Assembly: GCA_035699705.1 (NCBI GenBank)
Contig: DASSPI010000057.1
Location: 1-37,266 of the forward strand
DNA: 37,266 nt
Origin: CANKHA01 sp035699705
GTDB taxonomy: Bacteria; Pseudomonadota; Alphaproteobacteria; Rhizobiales; Xanthobacteraceae
Reading direction: 5' to 3'
Shown here piece after piece: positions 1-7,273 of this stretch. The notes beneath the pieces were generated by a model. The model did not search any database. It saw only the letters and a program-made list of their open reading frames with translations, and had not been told where the DNA came from. Every line of letters starts with the position of its first letter. Position 1 is the first letter of the stretch. A program made the position numbers and the translations under genes.

Positions 1-1
1 C

Positions 2-571
2 GGCAAGAAGCTGCTGATCGTCGGCGGCGGCGACAGCGCGCTCGACTGGACATTGAACCTGCAGCCGATCGCCTCGCATCTCACGCTGCTGCACCGGCGC
101 GACGATTTCCGCGCCGCGCCCGACAGCGTCAACAAGATGCGGGCGCTGGTGGCGGAGAAAAAGATGGATTTCGTGCTCGGCCAGGTCATGAGCCTGGAGG
201 GCGAAAACGGGCAGGTGAGGGCGGCGATGGTGAAGGGCGCTGACGGCGAGATGAGCTCGCTCGCCTGCGACGCCGTGCTGCCGTTCTTCGGGCTGACCAT
301 GAAGCTCGGACCGGTGGCGAACTGGGGCATCGCGCTCGAGAACGACGTGATCCCGGTCGATACCGAAAAATTCGAGACCAATGTGCCGGGCATCTTCGCC
401 ATCGGCGATATCAACACCTATCCCGGCAAGCTGAAGCTGATCCTCTCCGGCTTCCACGAGGCCGCGCTGATGGCGCAGCAGGCGTATCATTACGTCTATC
501 CGGACAAGAAGCTGGTGTTCCAATACACCACGTCGTCCACCAGCCTGCAGAAGAAGCTCGGCGTGACGTAA
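2..571 (+). CDS. Ferredoxin--NADP(+) reductase, TrxR-like type, C-terminal part (5' truncated by window edge)
   Basis: An open frame runs in from the window edge and gives about 189 residues. The first residues carry a dinucleotide-binding glycine motif (VGGGDSALDW), which is the NADPH-binding domain of the thioredoxin-reductase fold. Near the end comes the FAD-contacting stretch GIFAIGDINTYPGKLKL, followed by AALMAQQAYHYVYP. The tail SLQKKLGVT extends past the usual TrxR end, and no CxxC redox pair is seen. These features fit the cytosolic TrxR-like ferredoxin/flavodoxin-NADP+ reductases of Bacillus and alphaproteobacteria, which pass electrons between NADPH and ferredoxin. The N-terminal FAD domain lies outside the window. 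A plain thioredoxin reductase is less likely because of the tail and the missing CxxC. An internal TTG at 53 is not the true start. Confidence 0.82.
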   Translation, partial: GKKLLIVGGGDSALDWTLNLQPIASHLTLLHRRDDFRAAPDSVNKMRALVAEKKMDFVLGQVMSLEGENGQVRAAMVKGADGEMSSLACDAVLPFFGLTMKLGPVANWGIALENDVIPVDTEKFETNVPGIFAIGDINTYPGKLKLILSGFHEAALMAQQAYHYVYPDKKLVFQYTTSSTSLQKKLGVT

Positions 572-655
572 AGTCGAAGTCGTCTGACCGCATAGCCTTT
601 ACCGCCGGGCGCGGCTGTGGTGCGATAGCCTGCCAACCAACAGGAGGAGGCTCAC

Positions 656-1201
656 GTGCGGAATTCCCTTCGCCGGCTGATAACCCTGACCATCGCGACG
701 GTGGTGGCCGGTCTCTTCGGAACGGCCGCCGGCTTCGCCGCGGTGATCGCCGCCGCCGGCGGTCCCTTGCTTCGGATCGACACCCGAAGCAGCACCGATG
801 TCGCTTCGACCAGCAGCACCAGCTTCGTCAATCTGCCCAATGCGCACGTCAGGATTGTCATTCCGGCCACCGGTGGATCGAGACTGGTTGTTGCGCGCTT
901 TTCCGCAGAATCGACTTGCGGGGGAACCTCCTTGCCCAGTTTTTGCCAGGTGCGAATCATCGCATTCAATACCGGCACCAGCGTGACGACCGAAATGCAT
1001 CCGCAGGCCGGCGTGAACTTCGCGTTCGATAGCGTATCGGTCCCTGCCGGCGCGAGTGACGCTGCCGAAGGCCATTCAGTCGAGCGGTCGCTTCGGCTGG
1101 ATCCCGGCACCTATCTCATACGGGTTCAGTGGGCCGTCACAGCAGCGGATACTAATTTCAACCTCGATGACTGGCACCTGACGGTCTCGCAATACGACTG
1201 A
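656..1201 (+). CDS. Secreted protein of unknown function
   Basis: A GTG start at 656 sits six bases after a strong AGGAGGAGG ribosome site (642-650). The 181-residue product begins with a basic then hydrophobic segment (residues 1-28, ending near TAAGFA) that looks like a signal peptide. The mature part is rich in Thr, Ser and Val. It has two cysteines (near residues 87 and 95) that could form a disulfide, and a C-terminal half that reads like a beta-sandwich (LDPGTYLIRVQWAV). I do not recognise the family. It stands alone and is followed by a hairpin terminator near 1300. A periplasmic or surface location is inferred only from the leader. Confidence 0.6.
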   Translation: MRNSLRRLITLTIATVVAGLFGTAAGFAAVIAAAGGPLLRIDTRSSTDVASTSSTSFVNLPNAHVRIVIPATGGSRLVVARFSAESTCGGTSLPSFCQVRIIAFNTGTSVTTEMHPQAGVNFAFDSVSVPAGASDAAEGHSVERSLRLDPGTYLIRVQWAVTAADTNFNLDDWHLTVSQYD

Positions 1202-1291
1202 ACGCACGTCCGCGGGCGGCCGTTCTCACGCTCCCGCGCAGCGCCTCTCCCTCGCCGAGCGCGCGGAAACAATTTTATCCTGGATGAAAGG

Positions 1292-1315
1292 CCGGAGCCC
1301 GAACAGGGGCTCCGG
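1292..1315 (+). terminator. Hairpin terminator after the secreted-protein gene
   Basis: A perfect 9-bp stem CCGGAGCCC / GGGCTCCGG closes a 6-base loop and is followed by TTTC. It lies between two convergent genes (stops at 1201 and 1407) and could serve either strand. Confidence 0.65.
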
Positions 1316-1406
1316 TTTCGTATCAGGCCTGCGATAATGACGCCAGAGTGACGACCGAAATGCCGCTCGACCACGCTAGATGCCGGCACAAAAAAATATT
1401 CGTTCG

Positions 1407-2186
1407 CTAAGGAGGGCAGCGCTTTTCCCAGGTGTCGAGGTTGCGCTTCTTGTAGATCGGCGAGAGGCCGAGATTCCGCGCCTGCTGGCAGAAGGCGGGG
1501 AAGCTGATGTGATTGTCGGTATATTCGATGGCGAAGACCGGCTTGTTCGCCGCGATGAAATTGCGCGATTGCGCGCACCAGCCCTGGCCGAAACAGTCCT
1601 CGGTCACCGCGAAGTCCATCAGCGGCAAGACGTCGCGCGCAAGCTCGGTGGTGTTCTTCAGGCCGAAGGCCAGGCCGCGCTTGTGCGCCTCGGCGGCGAG
1701 GAAGCGCAGGAAGGCGACGGAGTCCGCGCGCCTGATGCGGAATCCGGTATCCTGCTGATAGCCGTTGACGTTGTCGGCATCGACGCCGTCGAAGCCCTTC
1801 AGTTTGCAGAGGTCCATCCGCGCTTTCATGATGTTCTTCACGGACTCCGCGCGGATGTCGACCCATTTCTCGCCCGGCCAGCCGTCATAGTTCTTGCCGA
1901 TGACCGACTTGGGAAACCTGTTCCTGTCCGGACGCCAGTTCTCCCAGGATCCCGCGCTGAGATAGCAGACCACGCGCTTGCCCTGCCGCTTCAGCGCGGC
2001 GATCGTCGAATACCTGGTCTCGAACAGGTCGAGATCGACCACTTGTGCGGACGTGTTCACCGTCGCGGGCGAGACCGACAGGATGATCGAGAAGGTCATG
2101 CCAGCCGGCGGCCGCCAATGCGCGGCCGTGGCGGCAGCCGTTGCCGCCGCCAGCATCAAAAGAGCGCAAGCCAGCCGGCGGATCAT
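1407..2186 (-). CDS. Secreted GH114-like (endo-alpha-1,4-polygalactosaminidase family) TIM-barrel protein
   Basis: I chose the ATG at 2186 because it starts directly at a signal peptide (MIRRLACALLMLAAAT) with an AGGA upstream; a TTG six codons earlier is open. The 259-residue protein shows the GH114/DUF297 signature blocks in order: VVCYLSAGSWENWRPD (about 72-87), DGWPGEKWVDIR (101-112), GFDGVDADNVNGY (131-143), GLKNTTE (175-181) and a late acidic TED (195-197). Family members cleave, or are thought to cleave, galactosamine-rich polysaccharides such as Pel-type exopolymers. Conserved acids in the DGVDADN block are the likely catalytic region. No pel-like exopolysaccharide genes are nearby, so the substrate is unknown. 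The aromatic start typical of many members (WQWQL) is replaced here by TFSIILS. Confidence 0.75.
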   Translation of the reverse strand: MIRRLACALLMLAAATAAATAAHWRPPAGMTFSIILSVSPATVNTSAQVVDLDLFETRYSTIAALKRQGKRVVCYLSAGSWENWRPDRNRFPKSVIGKNYDGWPGEKWVDIRAESVKNIMKARMDLCKLKGFDGVDADNVNGYQQDTGFRIRRADSVAFLRFLAAEAHKRGLAFGLKNTTELARDVLPLMDFAVTEDCFGQGWCAQSRNFIAANKPVFAIEYTDNHISFPAFCQQARNLGLSPIYKKRNLDTWEKRCPP

Positions 2187-2306
2187 CAGCAAATCCTGGA
2201 GCAAACGGAGCGGTAACCCTGCGCCGGACCCTGGCCTCTCTCGCCAACAGGCGGCGTTCTGCTAACATAATGCCCGAGAGATTTAATAATGGGTGAGGAA
2301 ACAAGG

Positions 2307-3335
2307 ATGAACAACGAAGGTCGCATGTTGCGGGCTGTTTTGATCGGTGCGGCAGCCAGTATCTTGATGGCAGGCGCGGCGGCGGGGCAGACCCCGTCCT
2401 ATGAGGGCAAACAGCTGCGCATGATCATCCCGTCCGGGGCGGGCGGCGGCTACGACACTTATGCGCGCGTGCTCTCGGCGCATCTGGAAAAGCATCTTCC
2501 CGGCAAGCCGGCCATCATCAACCAGAACATGCCGGGCGCGAGCGGCATGATCGCGACCAACTGGGCGGCCAGCGAGGCCGCGCCGCGCGATGGCAGCGTT
2601 CTGGTGGCGACCTATAACGGGCTCCTGCTGGAGCCCTTGTTCGGCAACGACAAGGCGAAATTCGATCCACGCAAATTCGAATGGATCGGCAGCATCGGCA
2701 AGCAGCAGCAGATCTGCGTGACCTGGCACACGAGCCCGATCAAAAGCATCGACCAGGCGAAGCAGCGCGAGATCATCGTGTCCGCGACCGGCGCCACCGG
2801 CAACGCGGCCACCATGCCGAAGATGCTCAACGCCATGCTCGGCACCAAATTCAAGGTGGTGACCGGCTACACCACGCCGGAATCCCGCCTCGCGGTCGAG
2901 CGCGGCGAGGCGGAAGGCGTCTGCGGCCTGTCCTATTCCACGCTGAAGGCCTCCAATCCGGACTGGATCATCAACAAGCGCATCAACGTGCTGGTGCAGA
3001 CCGGCGCCAGCGCGCAGGCCGGCCTCGAAAACGTGCCGCTCTTGATCAACCTGGTTTCCGACGCCGAAATCAAGAAGGTGCTCGAGATACTCGCGGCCCC
3101 GGAAGAGATGGGCCGGCCCTTCTTCATGCCGGCAGGCACGCCGAAGGAATATGTCGCAATGATGCGCAAGGCTTTCGATGCCACGCTGAAAGATCCGGAT
3201 TTCCTGGCCGAGGCGGAGAAGGCCCGGCTCGAGGTCGATCCGCTCACCGGCGCGCAGATGGAGGCGATTATCAGGAAAGCCTACGAGACGCCGAAACCTC
3301 TGGTCGAACAGGCGGCCAAGCTGAAGGGGGACTAA
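2307..3335 (+). CDS. Bug-family (TctC-like) tripartite tricarboxylate transporter substrate-binding protein
   Basis: The 342-residue product has a signal peptide (residues 1-28, cleavage near AAAGQ). It also has the Bug hallmarks: an opening strand KQLRMIIPSGAGGGYDTYAR (about 36-54), then a PGASGMIATNWAA loop and a C-terminal FMPAGTPKEY block. In TTT systems such periplasmic receptors carry carboxylates to TctA/TctB membrane subunits. No TctA or TctB is present here, as is common for the many orphan Bug receptors of Alpha- and Betaproteobacteria. I preferred ATG 2307, which follows GAGGAAACAAGG, over ATG 2289. The gene lies next to two Asp/Glu-racemase-family genes, so a short dicarboxylate ligand (maleate- or malonate-like) is possible, but this is inference. 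Confidence 0.88.
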   Translation: MNNEGRMLRAVLIGAAASILMAGAAAGQTPSYEGKQLRMIIPSGAGGGYDTYARVLSAHLEKHLPGKPAIINQNMPGASGMIATNWAASEAAPRDGSVLVATYNGLLLEPLFGNDKAKFDPRKFEWIGSIGKQQQICVTWHTSPIKSIDQAKQREIIVSATGATGNAATMPKMLNAMLGTKFKVVTGYTTPESRLAVERGEAEGVCGLSYSTLKASNPDWIINKRINVLVQTGASAQAGLENVPLLINLVSDAEIKKVLEILAAPEEMGRPFFMPAGTPKEYVAMMRKAFDATLKDPDFLAEAEKARLEVDPLTGAQMEAIIRKAYETPKPLVEQAAKLKGD

Positions 3336-3450
3336 CGATCGCCGCGGTATGACGCCCGAAGCGGCCGATCGGGCGGGCGGCCAAGCTGGCGGAGTGATGG
3401 AAGAGTTCCGCTCGTTGCCGCGCAAGCGGGAATCCGGAATCTCGCGCCGG

Positions 3451-3470
3451 GTCCCCGGCTGCGCGGGGAC
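3451..3470. repeat. Extragenic palindrome / bidirectional terminator-like hairpin
   Basis: A perfect 7-bp stem GTCCCCG / CGGGGAC with a 6-base loop lies in the 150-bp gap between two convergent genes. The surrounding GC-rich text (from about 3405) resembles the dispersed extragenic palindromes of Rhizobiales genomes. There is no T-run on the plus side. Confidence 0.45.
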
Positions 3471-3485
3471 GAGCGGATTAATTCG

Positions 3486-4214
3486 TCAATGCTCGCGCAG
3501 CAGCTTGCCGTAGCCTTCGATCCGGTCCCCGATGCCGGCGACGCGCATGGCTTCCCAGGCGATCGCCTGCAGCGAGGTCATCACATTGACCTTCAGCTCC
3601 CGCTCCAGCGGCTCGATGGCGTCGGCCACGCGCCAATGCGGCTGCGCGAAGTTGATGGTGTCGAGATCGGGATTTTCCTTCTTCAAGACCCGGGCCCATT
3701 GCATGACGGATTCCAGCGGGATCGAGCCGACGGTCTTCAGGTCATAGCCGCCGGCATAAACCCCGCAGGGCTCCAGTCCGAAAAAATCCTTCAGCTGCTT
3801 GTCGTGCCGAAAGCTCTGGTCGGGCTTGAACGGATGCACGGTGCCCACCTTGCGCGAACCCAGCGCCTTATAGGCTTTCTGCTGCGCGGTGGTTGAGCTG
3901 GTCACCGGCACGCCGATCTCGTCCTGCAGCCGCCGCATCAATTCGGCGGGGTCGCCGCGCGACATGTTGATCGGCAGCCCGCCGAGCAGCACGATATCCG
4001 CGCCGCAGGCGGCCAGGGTCTTGGCGCCCTCGATGCTGGCGTCGTAGCATTTCTCCACGTCCTTGGCGCTGCGCTCGCCCAGCGGCAGCATCACCATCAT
4101 CAGCGATACGCCATCGGGCACGATCTTGTAGAAATCGATCGGGAAGACCTCGGTGGTGACCGCCGCCACGGTATAGCCAATGCGCGCGCGATAGCCGTAG
4201 ATTCCCGTTTCCAT
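3486..4214 (-). CDS. Asp/Glu racemase-superfamily protein lacking both catalytic cysteines
   Basis: The ATG at 4214 follows GCGAGGAT and starts METGIYGYRARIGY, matching the usual N-terminal strand of maleate isomerase/arylmalonate decarboxylase relatives; the 242 residues are family-typical. It aligns block by block with the divergent neighbour at 4291. At the first catalytic cysteine position it has Gly79 (DIVLLGGLPINMS against DAVILQCTGTSMS). At the second it has Gln191 (NFAQPHWRVADAIE against ISCANIHSIDAIE). The substrate-loop SSTTAQ and the late TSLQAIAWEA block are kept. The two-cysteine racemase/isomerase mechanism therefore looks impossible. Arylmalonate decarboxylase also has Gly at site one but needs Cys at site two. 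It may be a binding or regulatory paralogue, or an enzyme with different chemistry. Confidence 0.8.
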   Translation of the reverse strand: METGIYGYRARIGYTVAAVTTEVFPIDFYKIVPDGVSLMMVMLPLGERSAKDVEKCYDASIEGAKTLAACGADIVLLGGLPINMSRGDPAELMRRLQDEIGVPVTSSTTAQQKAYKALGSRKVGTVHPFKPDQSFRHDKQLKDFFGLEPCGVYAGGYDLKTVGSIPLESVMQWARVLKKENPDLDTINFAQPHWRVADAIEPLERELKVNVMTSLQAIAWEAMRVAGIGDRIEGYGKLLREH

Positions 4215-4273
4215 ATCCTCGCCCCGACTGTGAACCGTTTCCGAAACGTTATATACACAAGCGGAGCGTTTCC
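4206..4273. promoter_or_regulatory. Divergent promoter region with palindrome and three phased CGTTTCC copies
   Basis: The gap between the two divergent racemase-family genes is only 76 bp. It contains a perfect dyad CGTTTC-C-GAAACG at 4236-4248. The heptamer CGTTTCC recurs at 4206-4212, 4236-4242 and 4267-4273, spaced 30 and 31 bp, close to three helical turns. The first copy overlaps the start codons of the minus-strand gene. This looks like an operator for a regulator acting on both genes; no regulator gene is adjacent. Confidence 0.5.
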
Positions 4274-4290
4274 AGCGGAAGAGAACGCAG

Positions 4291-5046
4291 ATGCAATACG
4301 AGCCGATCATCCCGCGCGCCCGCCTGGGCTTCATCATCCCGACCTCCAACCGGATGGTGGAGCCGCAGATGCAGCGTTACATGCCGCCCGGCGTGATCCC
4401 GCATTTCACCCGCATCGGCATGACCAACAAGCACAAGGCGCCGCTGGACCAGCAGCTGCCGAAGATCGCCGCCGCCGCCGAAATGCTGGCGGAATCCAGA
4501 TGCGACGCCGTGATTCTGCAATGCACCGGCACCTCGATGTCGGGCGGCCTCGGCATGGAGAAACGCGTGATCGAGGCGATGGAAAAGGCGACCGGCAAGC
4601 CGTGCTCCACCGCGGCCTCTTCGCTCACCGCCGCCTTCGCCGCGCTCGGCGCGAAGAAGCTGGTCTTCGTGTCGGAGACCAAACAGCCCGATCACGAGAA
4701 GAAGCTGCGCTACCTGCGCGAGGCGGGCTACGAGATCGTCGCCGACAAGGCAGTCGGTCTTTCCGGCAGCGACGAATACTGCACCATGCCGCCAAAACTC
4801 TGGTTCGATACCACCCTGGCGCTCAAGCGCGATGACGCCGAAGCCTATTTCATCAGTTGCGCCAACATCCACAGCATCGACGCCATCGAAGATCTGGAAA
4901 AGGCGCTGAACAAGCCGGTGGTCACCAGCAACCAGGCGGCGATCTGGAAATCGCTGCGGCTCGCCGGGATCTACGACGCCGTGCCCGGTCTCGGCCATCT
5001 GCTGCGCCACGACGCCCGCACAGGCGGCGTGCTCGCGGCGGAGTGA
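4291..5046 (+). CDS. Asp/Glu racemase-superfamily protein, maleate cis-trans isomerase-like
   Basis: The 251-residue protein starts at ATG 4291 after CGGAAGAGA. It opens with ARLGFIIPTSNRMVEPQMQ, the substrate-contacting N-terminal block of maleate isomerase-type enzymes. Both catalytic cysteine sites are present: Cys78 in DAVILQCTGTSMSGG and Cys190 in AYFISCANIHSIDAIE. The VTSNQAAIWKSLRLAG block (211-226) follows. Such enzymes rearrange small dicarboxylates (maleate to fumarate), racemise Asp/Glu or hydantoins, or decarboxylate malonates; the exact substrate cannot be read here. It is divergent from a paralogue that lost both cysteines, and a Bug receptor lies nearby. An eight-T tract follows the stop at 5049-5056. 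Confidence 0.85.
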   Translation: MQYEPIIPRARLGFIIPTSNRMVEPQMQRYMPPGVIPHFTRIGMTNKHKAPLDQQLPKIAAAAEMLAESRCDAVILQCTGTSMSGGLGMEKRVIEAMEKATGKPCSTAASSLTAAFAALGAKKLVFVSETKQPDHEKKLRYLREAGYEIVADKAVGLSGSDEYCTMPPKLWFDTTLALKRDDAEAYFISCANIHSIDAIEDLEKALNKPVVTSNQAAIWKSLRLAGIYDAVPGLGHLLRHDARTGGVLAAE

Positions 5047-5231
5047 GATTTTTTTTGCGCCGCACGCGAACTTCCGGGGAACCGCGCGGGTTGATGACGC
5101 ATTGTTCATGCAGGATCAACCAGCAAAAGGAGGCCGCGTATCCCGTCTCCCATGACTGCGTTGAGTCTGGCGGCGTGTGCCGCAATTGATCGCCGTGGAG
5201 CGGCGATGGGCATCTTTGCCCGCACTGAATG

Positions 5232-5256
5232 AGCCCGGCCCCTTCGCGGCCGGGCT
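5232..5256. terminator. Terminator hairpin between convergent genes
   Basis: A perfect 9-bp stem AGCCCGGCC / GGCCGGGCT with a 7-base loop is followed by TTTCAG. It sits just before the stop of the minus-strand SGNH gene (5280). The preceding 185 bp after the racemase gene show no gene I can support. Confidence 0.6.
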
Positions 5257-5279
5257 TTCAGATTCTGCCGCGAGTCCAA

Positions 5280-7217
5280 CTACCGCAGCGGCGGCAGCGG
5301 CTCGGCAGTCACCGCCGGCGGCGGCTTGATGTCCAGCAAGGCGCGCATCGCCGGCACGGCGGCATCGGCCATGACGGCATGGCCCTCGGCGGTGGGATGG
5401 ATCGCCCCGCCATAGACCGCGCTGAGAATCCCCCAGATGGCATCGTGGATGTCCGCCGGCTGCAACACCGAAGGCAGCCCGTCCGGATAGGTCATGGCGG
5501 TGAAGTAGCTGTCATTCGCCGTGCGGACCCAGCGCGCGCGCGGCGCATAGGGCCGAAACTCGCTGGCTTTCAGGCCGCAGACCAGCGGAGAAGCGGCGCC
5601 CTGGACGATGTCGCTTTCGAAGCTGTCACCGGTCGCAGCAAAGCATTGCCGGTCGAAAACGGGATCGCGCTCCGAGCGGACGCAAAAGCCGTGCATCTCG
5701 AACTTGCGCTGATGGCTGTCGACGAAGGTCATGCGGTCGGTCCGCGGCTGACCGCAGAGGGTGCCGCCTTCGCAGGTGGCGAGCAAACGGACCTTCGGCA
5801 GAAACTTGTCGGCGAAGAAACCCGCCACGCTCCGCAGCCGCGCGGGATCGGCGTTGAAGGTCGGATGGACGTCGAATCCCTCGCGGCCGCCGGGACAGAC
5901 CGCGCCGTCTTCGCCGGCCGCCATGTCGGCATAGGCGGTGAAGACCACGCGCCGGAGATCGTTGCCGATCAGCGGTTTCAGCGCGGCGCGCAACTTGGCA
6001 AAGGCGGCCGGTAACTCGACCTCGGCAATGCGCGCAGCTTGTTCCGGGGTGGCAATGATGCCGGTCCGGTTGAACAATGACCGTTCCGCCCCCGGCTCGA
6101 GAATGACATTGGCGACCAGGCCGGAGAATAAGATGTCGTTGGCGCCGACCGTCAGCAGGATGAGGTCCAGCGCGCGGCCGGGCTGCTGCTTCTGTGCCTG
6201 CGTCAGCAACTGGGTCAGCTGCGCGATCTGGGCCGGTGAAGTCCCGGCGCAGGTCTCGCGCGTACCCGGCGGGCATTCGCGGATGCGCTGGGGCGCGAGC
6301 ATTCCATTCTCAATCGTCGCGCCGGAACAGGCGAGCGGAAGGAAAGTGACCGCGGCGTGCGGATTTTCCACCGCCAGCTCGAGCGCCGCGCGCACCTGAT
6401 AGCCATACATGGAGCGGTGACAGCCTGCGCTCATCCAGCCGGCGCCATGGCGCTGCCATTCCCGCAGCACGCCGCTTTTGGTTTCGCCCGTGGCAGTGCC
6501 GCAGCTCTTGTCGCCGGGATAGCGCGCGCGGCCGGGACGATAATATTGGCTGCCCGGGCCGCCGAGGAAATCGCGAAAGCAGAAGCCGATATCGGAGAGC
6601 GCAACCGGCTTGTCGGGATTGCCTTCGCCAGCGGCAATCGAATCGCCGAGCCCGGCGATCAGAAAATCCCGCACCACGATCTCGGTCGCCGCCTGCTGGA
6701 TGCTGCCGTCCGGCGCGGTGATGCCGACGCTGGCGATGGTCGGCTTGCCGTAGCGCACGCGCAGCCGCACCTCCTCGCCGCAGTCAGCCGTGACCTCCTG
6801 CGGCGGGATCGTGCCATCGTCGAAATTCCAGACGCAGCGCGAGCCGGGCGGCACCATGCCGGCCAGCGTCGCGCCGATGCGGTGATCCGTCGGCGCCAGA
6901 TAGGATTCGCGCACGCCGTCGCGCTGGCAGGTTTCCGTCAGCCGGCCGGCGCCGTCGATGCAAAGCCGGTCGACCATGTCGCGCGCCCATCCGCGCCCGT
7001 CGCTGCGCTGCTCGAGCCGCGCCTCGGCGGCCAGAATGCCGTCGCCGCGATAGGCCGCCAGATGGCGATCGAAATCGGCTTCGTTGCGGAACAGGCGGAA
7101 GCGGTTCTTCACCTCCCAGTCGATGCGCAGGGCCAGGCCGCTGTCCGGCTGCGCCGAAACGGGCTCGGCGGCAGCCAGCGAAAGCACGGTCAGCATGAAG
7201 ATAAAGAAGCGGTGCAT
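5280..7217 (-). CDS. Secreted SGNH/GDSL-family hydrolase with large N-terminal domain
   Basis: From ATG 7217 the 645-residue product has a clear signal peptide (MHRFFIFMLTVLSLAAA, cleavage near VSAQP). Residues 30-180 form an unrecognised, cysteine-containing domain. The SGNH core follows with block I GLGDSIAAGEGN (189-200, Ser193), block II ACSGAT (296-301) and block III LTVGANDILF (355-364). The last block has His607 (IHPTAEGH), but the usual DxxH aspartate is a Gly (604). The core also has many cysteines, fitting a periplasmic or exported enzyme. SGNH enzymes cleave ester bonds of lipids or sugar acetyl groups; the substrate here is unknown. An in-frame GTG at 7277 overlaps the stop of the upstream membrane gene as GTGA, so the two genes are probably cotranscribed. 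Confidence 0.78.
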   Translation of the reverse strand: MHRFFIFMLTVLSLAAAEPVSAQPDSGLALRIDWEVKNRFRLFRNEADFDRHLAAYRGDGILAAEARLEQRSDGRGWARDMVDRLCIDGAGRLTETCQRDGVRESYLAPTDHRIGATLAGMVPPGSRCVWNFDDGTIPPQEVTADCGEEVRLRVRYGKPTIASVGITAPDGSIQQAATEIVVRDFLIAGLGDSIAAGEGNPDKPVALSDIGFCFRDFLGGPGSQYYRPGRARYPGDKSCGTATGETKSGVLREWQRHGAGWMSAGCHRSMYGYQVRAALELAVENPHAAVTFLPLACSGATIENGMLAPQRIRECPPGTRETCAGTSPAQIAQLTQLLTQAQKQQPGRALDLILLTVGANDILFSGLVANVILEPGAERSLFNRTGIIATPEQAARIAEVELPAAFAKLRAALKPLIGNDLRRVVFTAYADMAAGEDGAVCPGGREGFDVHPTFNADPARLRSVAGFFADKFLPKVRLLATCEGGTLCGQPRTDRMTFVDSHQRKFEMHGFCVRSERDPVFDRQCFAATGDSFESDIVQGAASPLVCGLKASEFRPYAPRARWVRTANDSYFTAMTYPDGLPSVLQPADIHDAIWGILSAVYGGAIHPTAEGHAVMADAAVPAMRALLDIKPPPAVTAEPLPPLR

Positions 7218-7273
7218 GGTCGGACCAAGGTTGTGCGGGGGACATATAAGGCGAGCGGAGCGCGAAGGCGATA

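Noticed and set aside
2283..3425. Long minus-strand open frame opposite the first Bug receptor gene
   Set aside because: It is rich in Arg, His and Gly with no domain; the plus strand carries a clear signal peptide and Bug motifs.
5152..5232. Short open frame of 26 codons starting MTALSLAACAA with AAAAGGAGG upstream
   Set aside because: The ribosome site is about 20 bases from the ATG, the product is tiny, and the stop runs into a terminator hairpin; coding is not supported.
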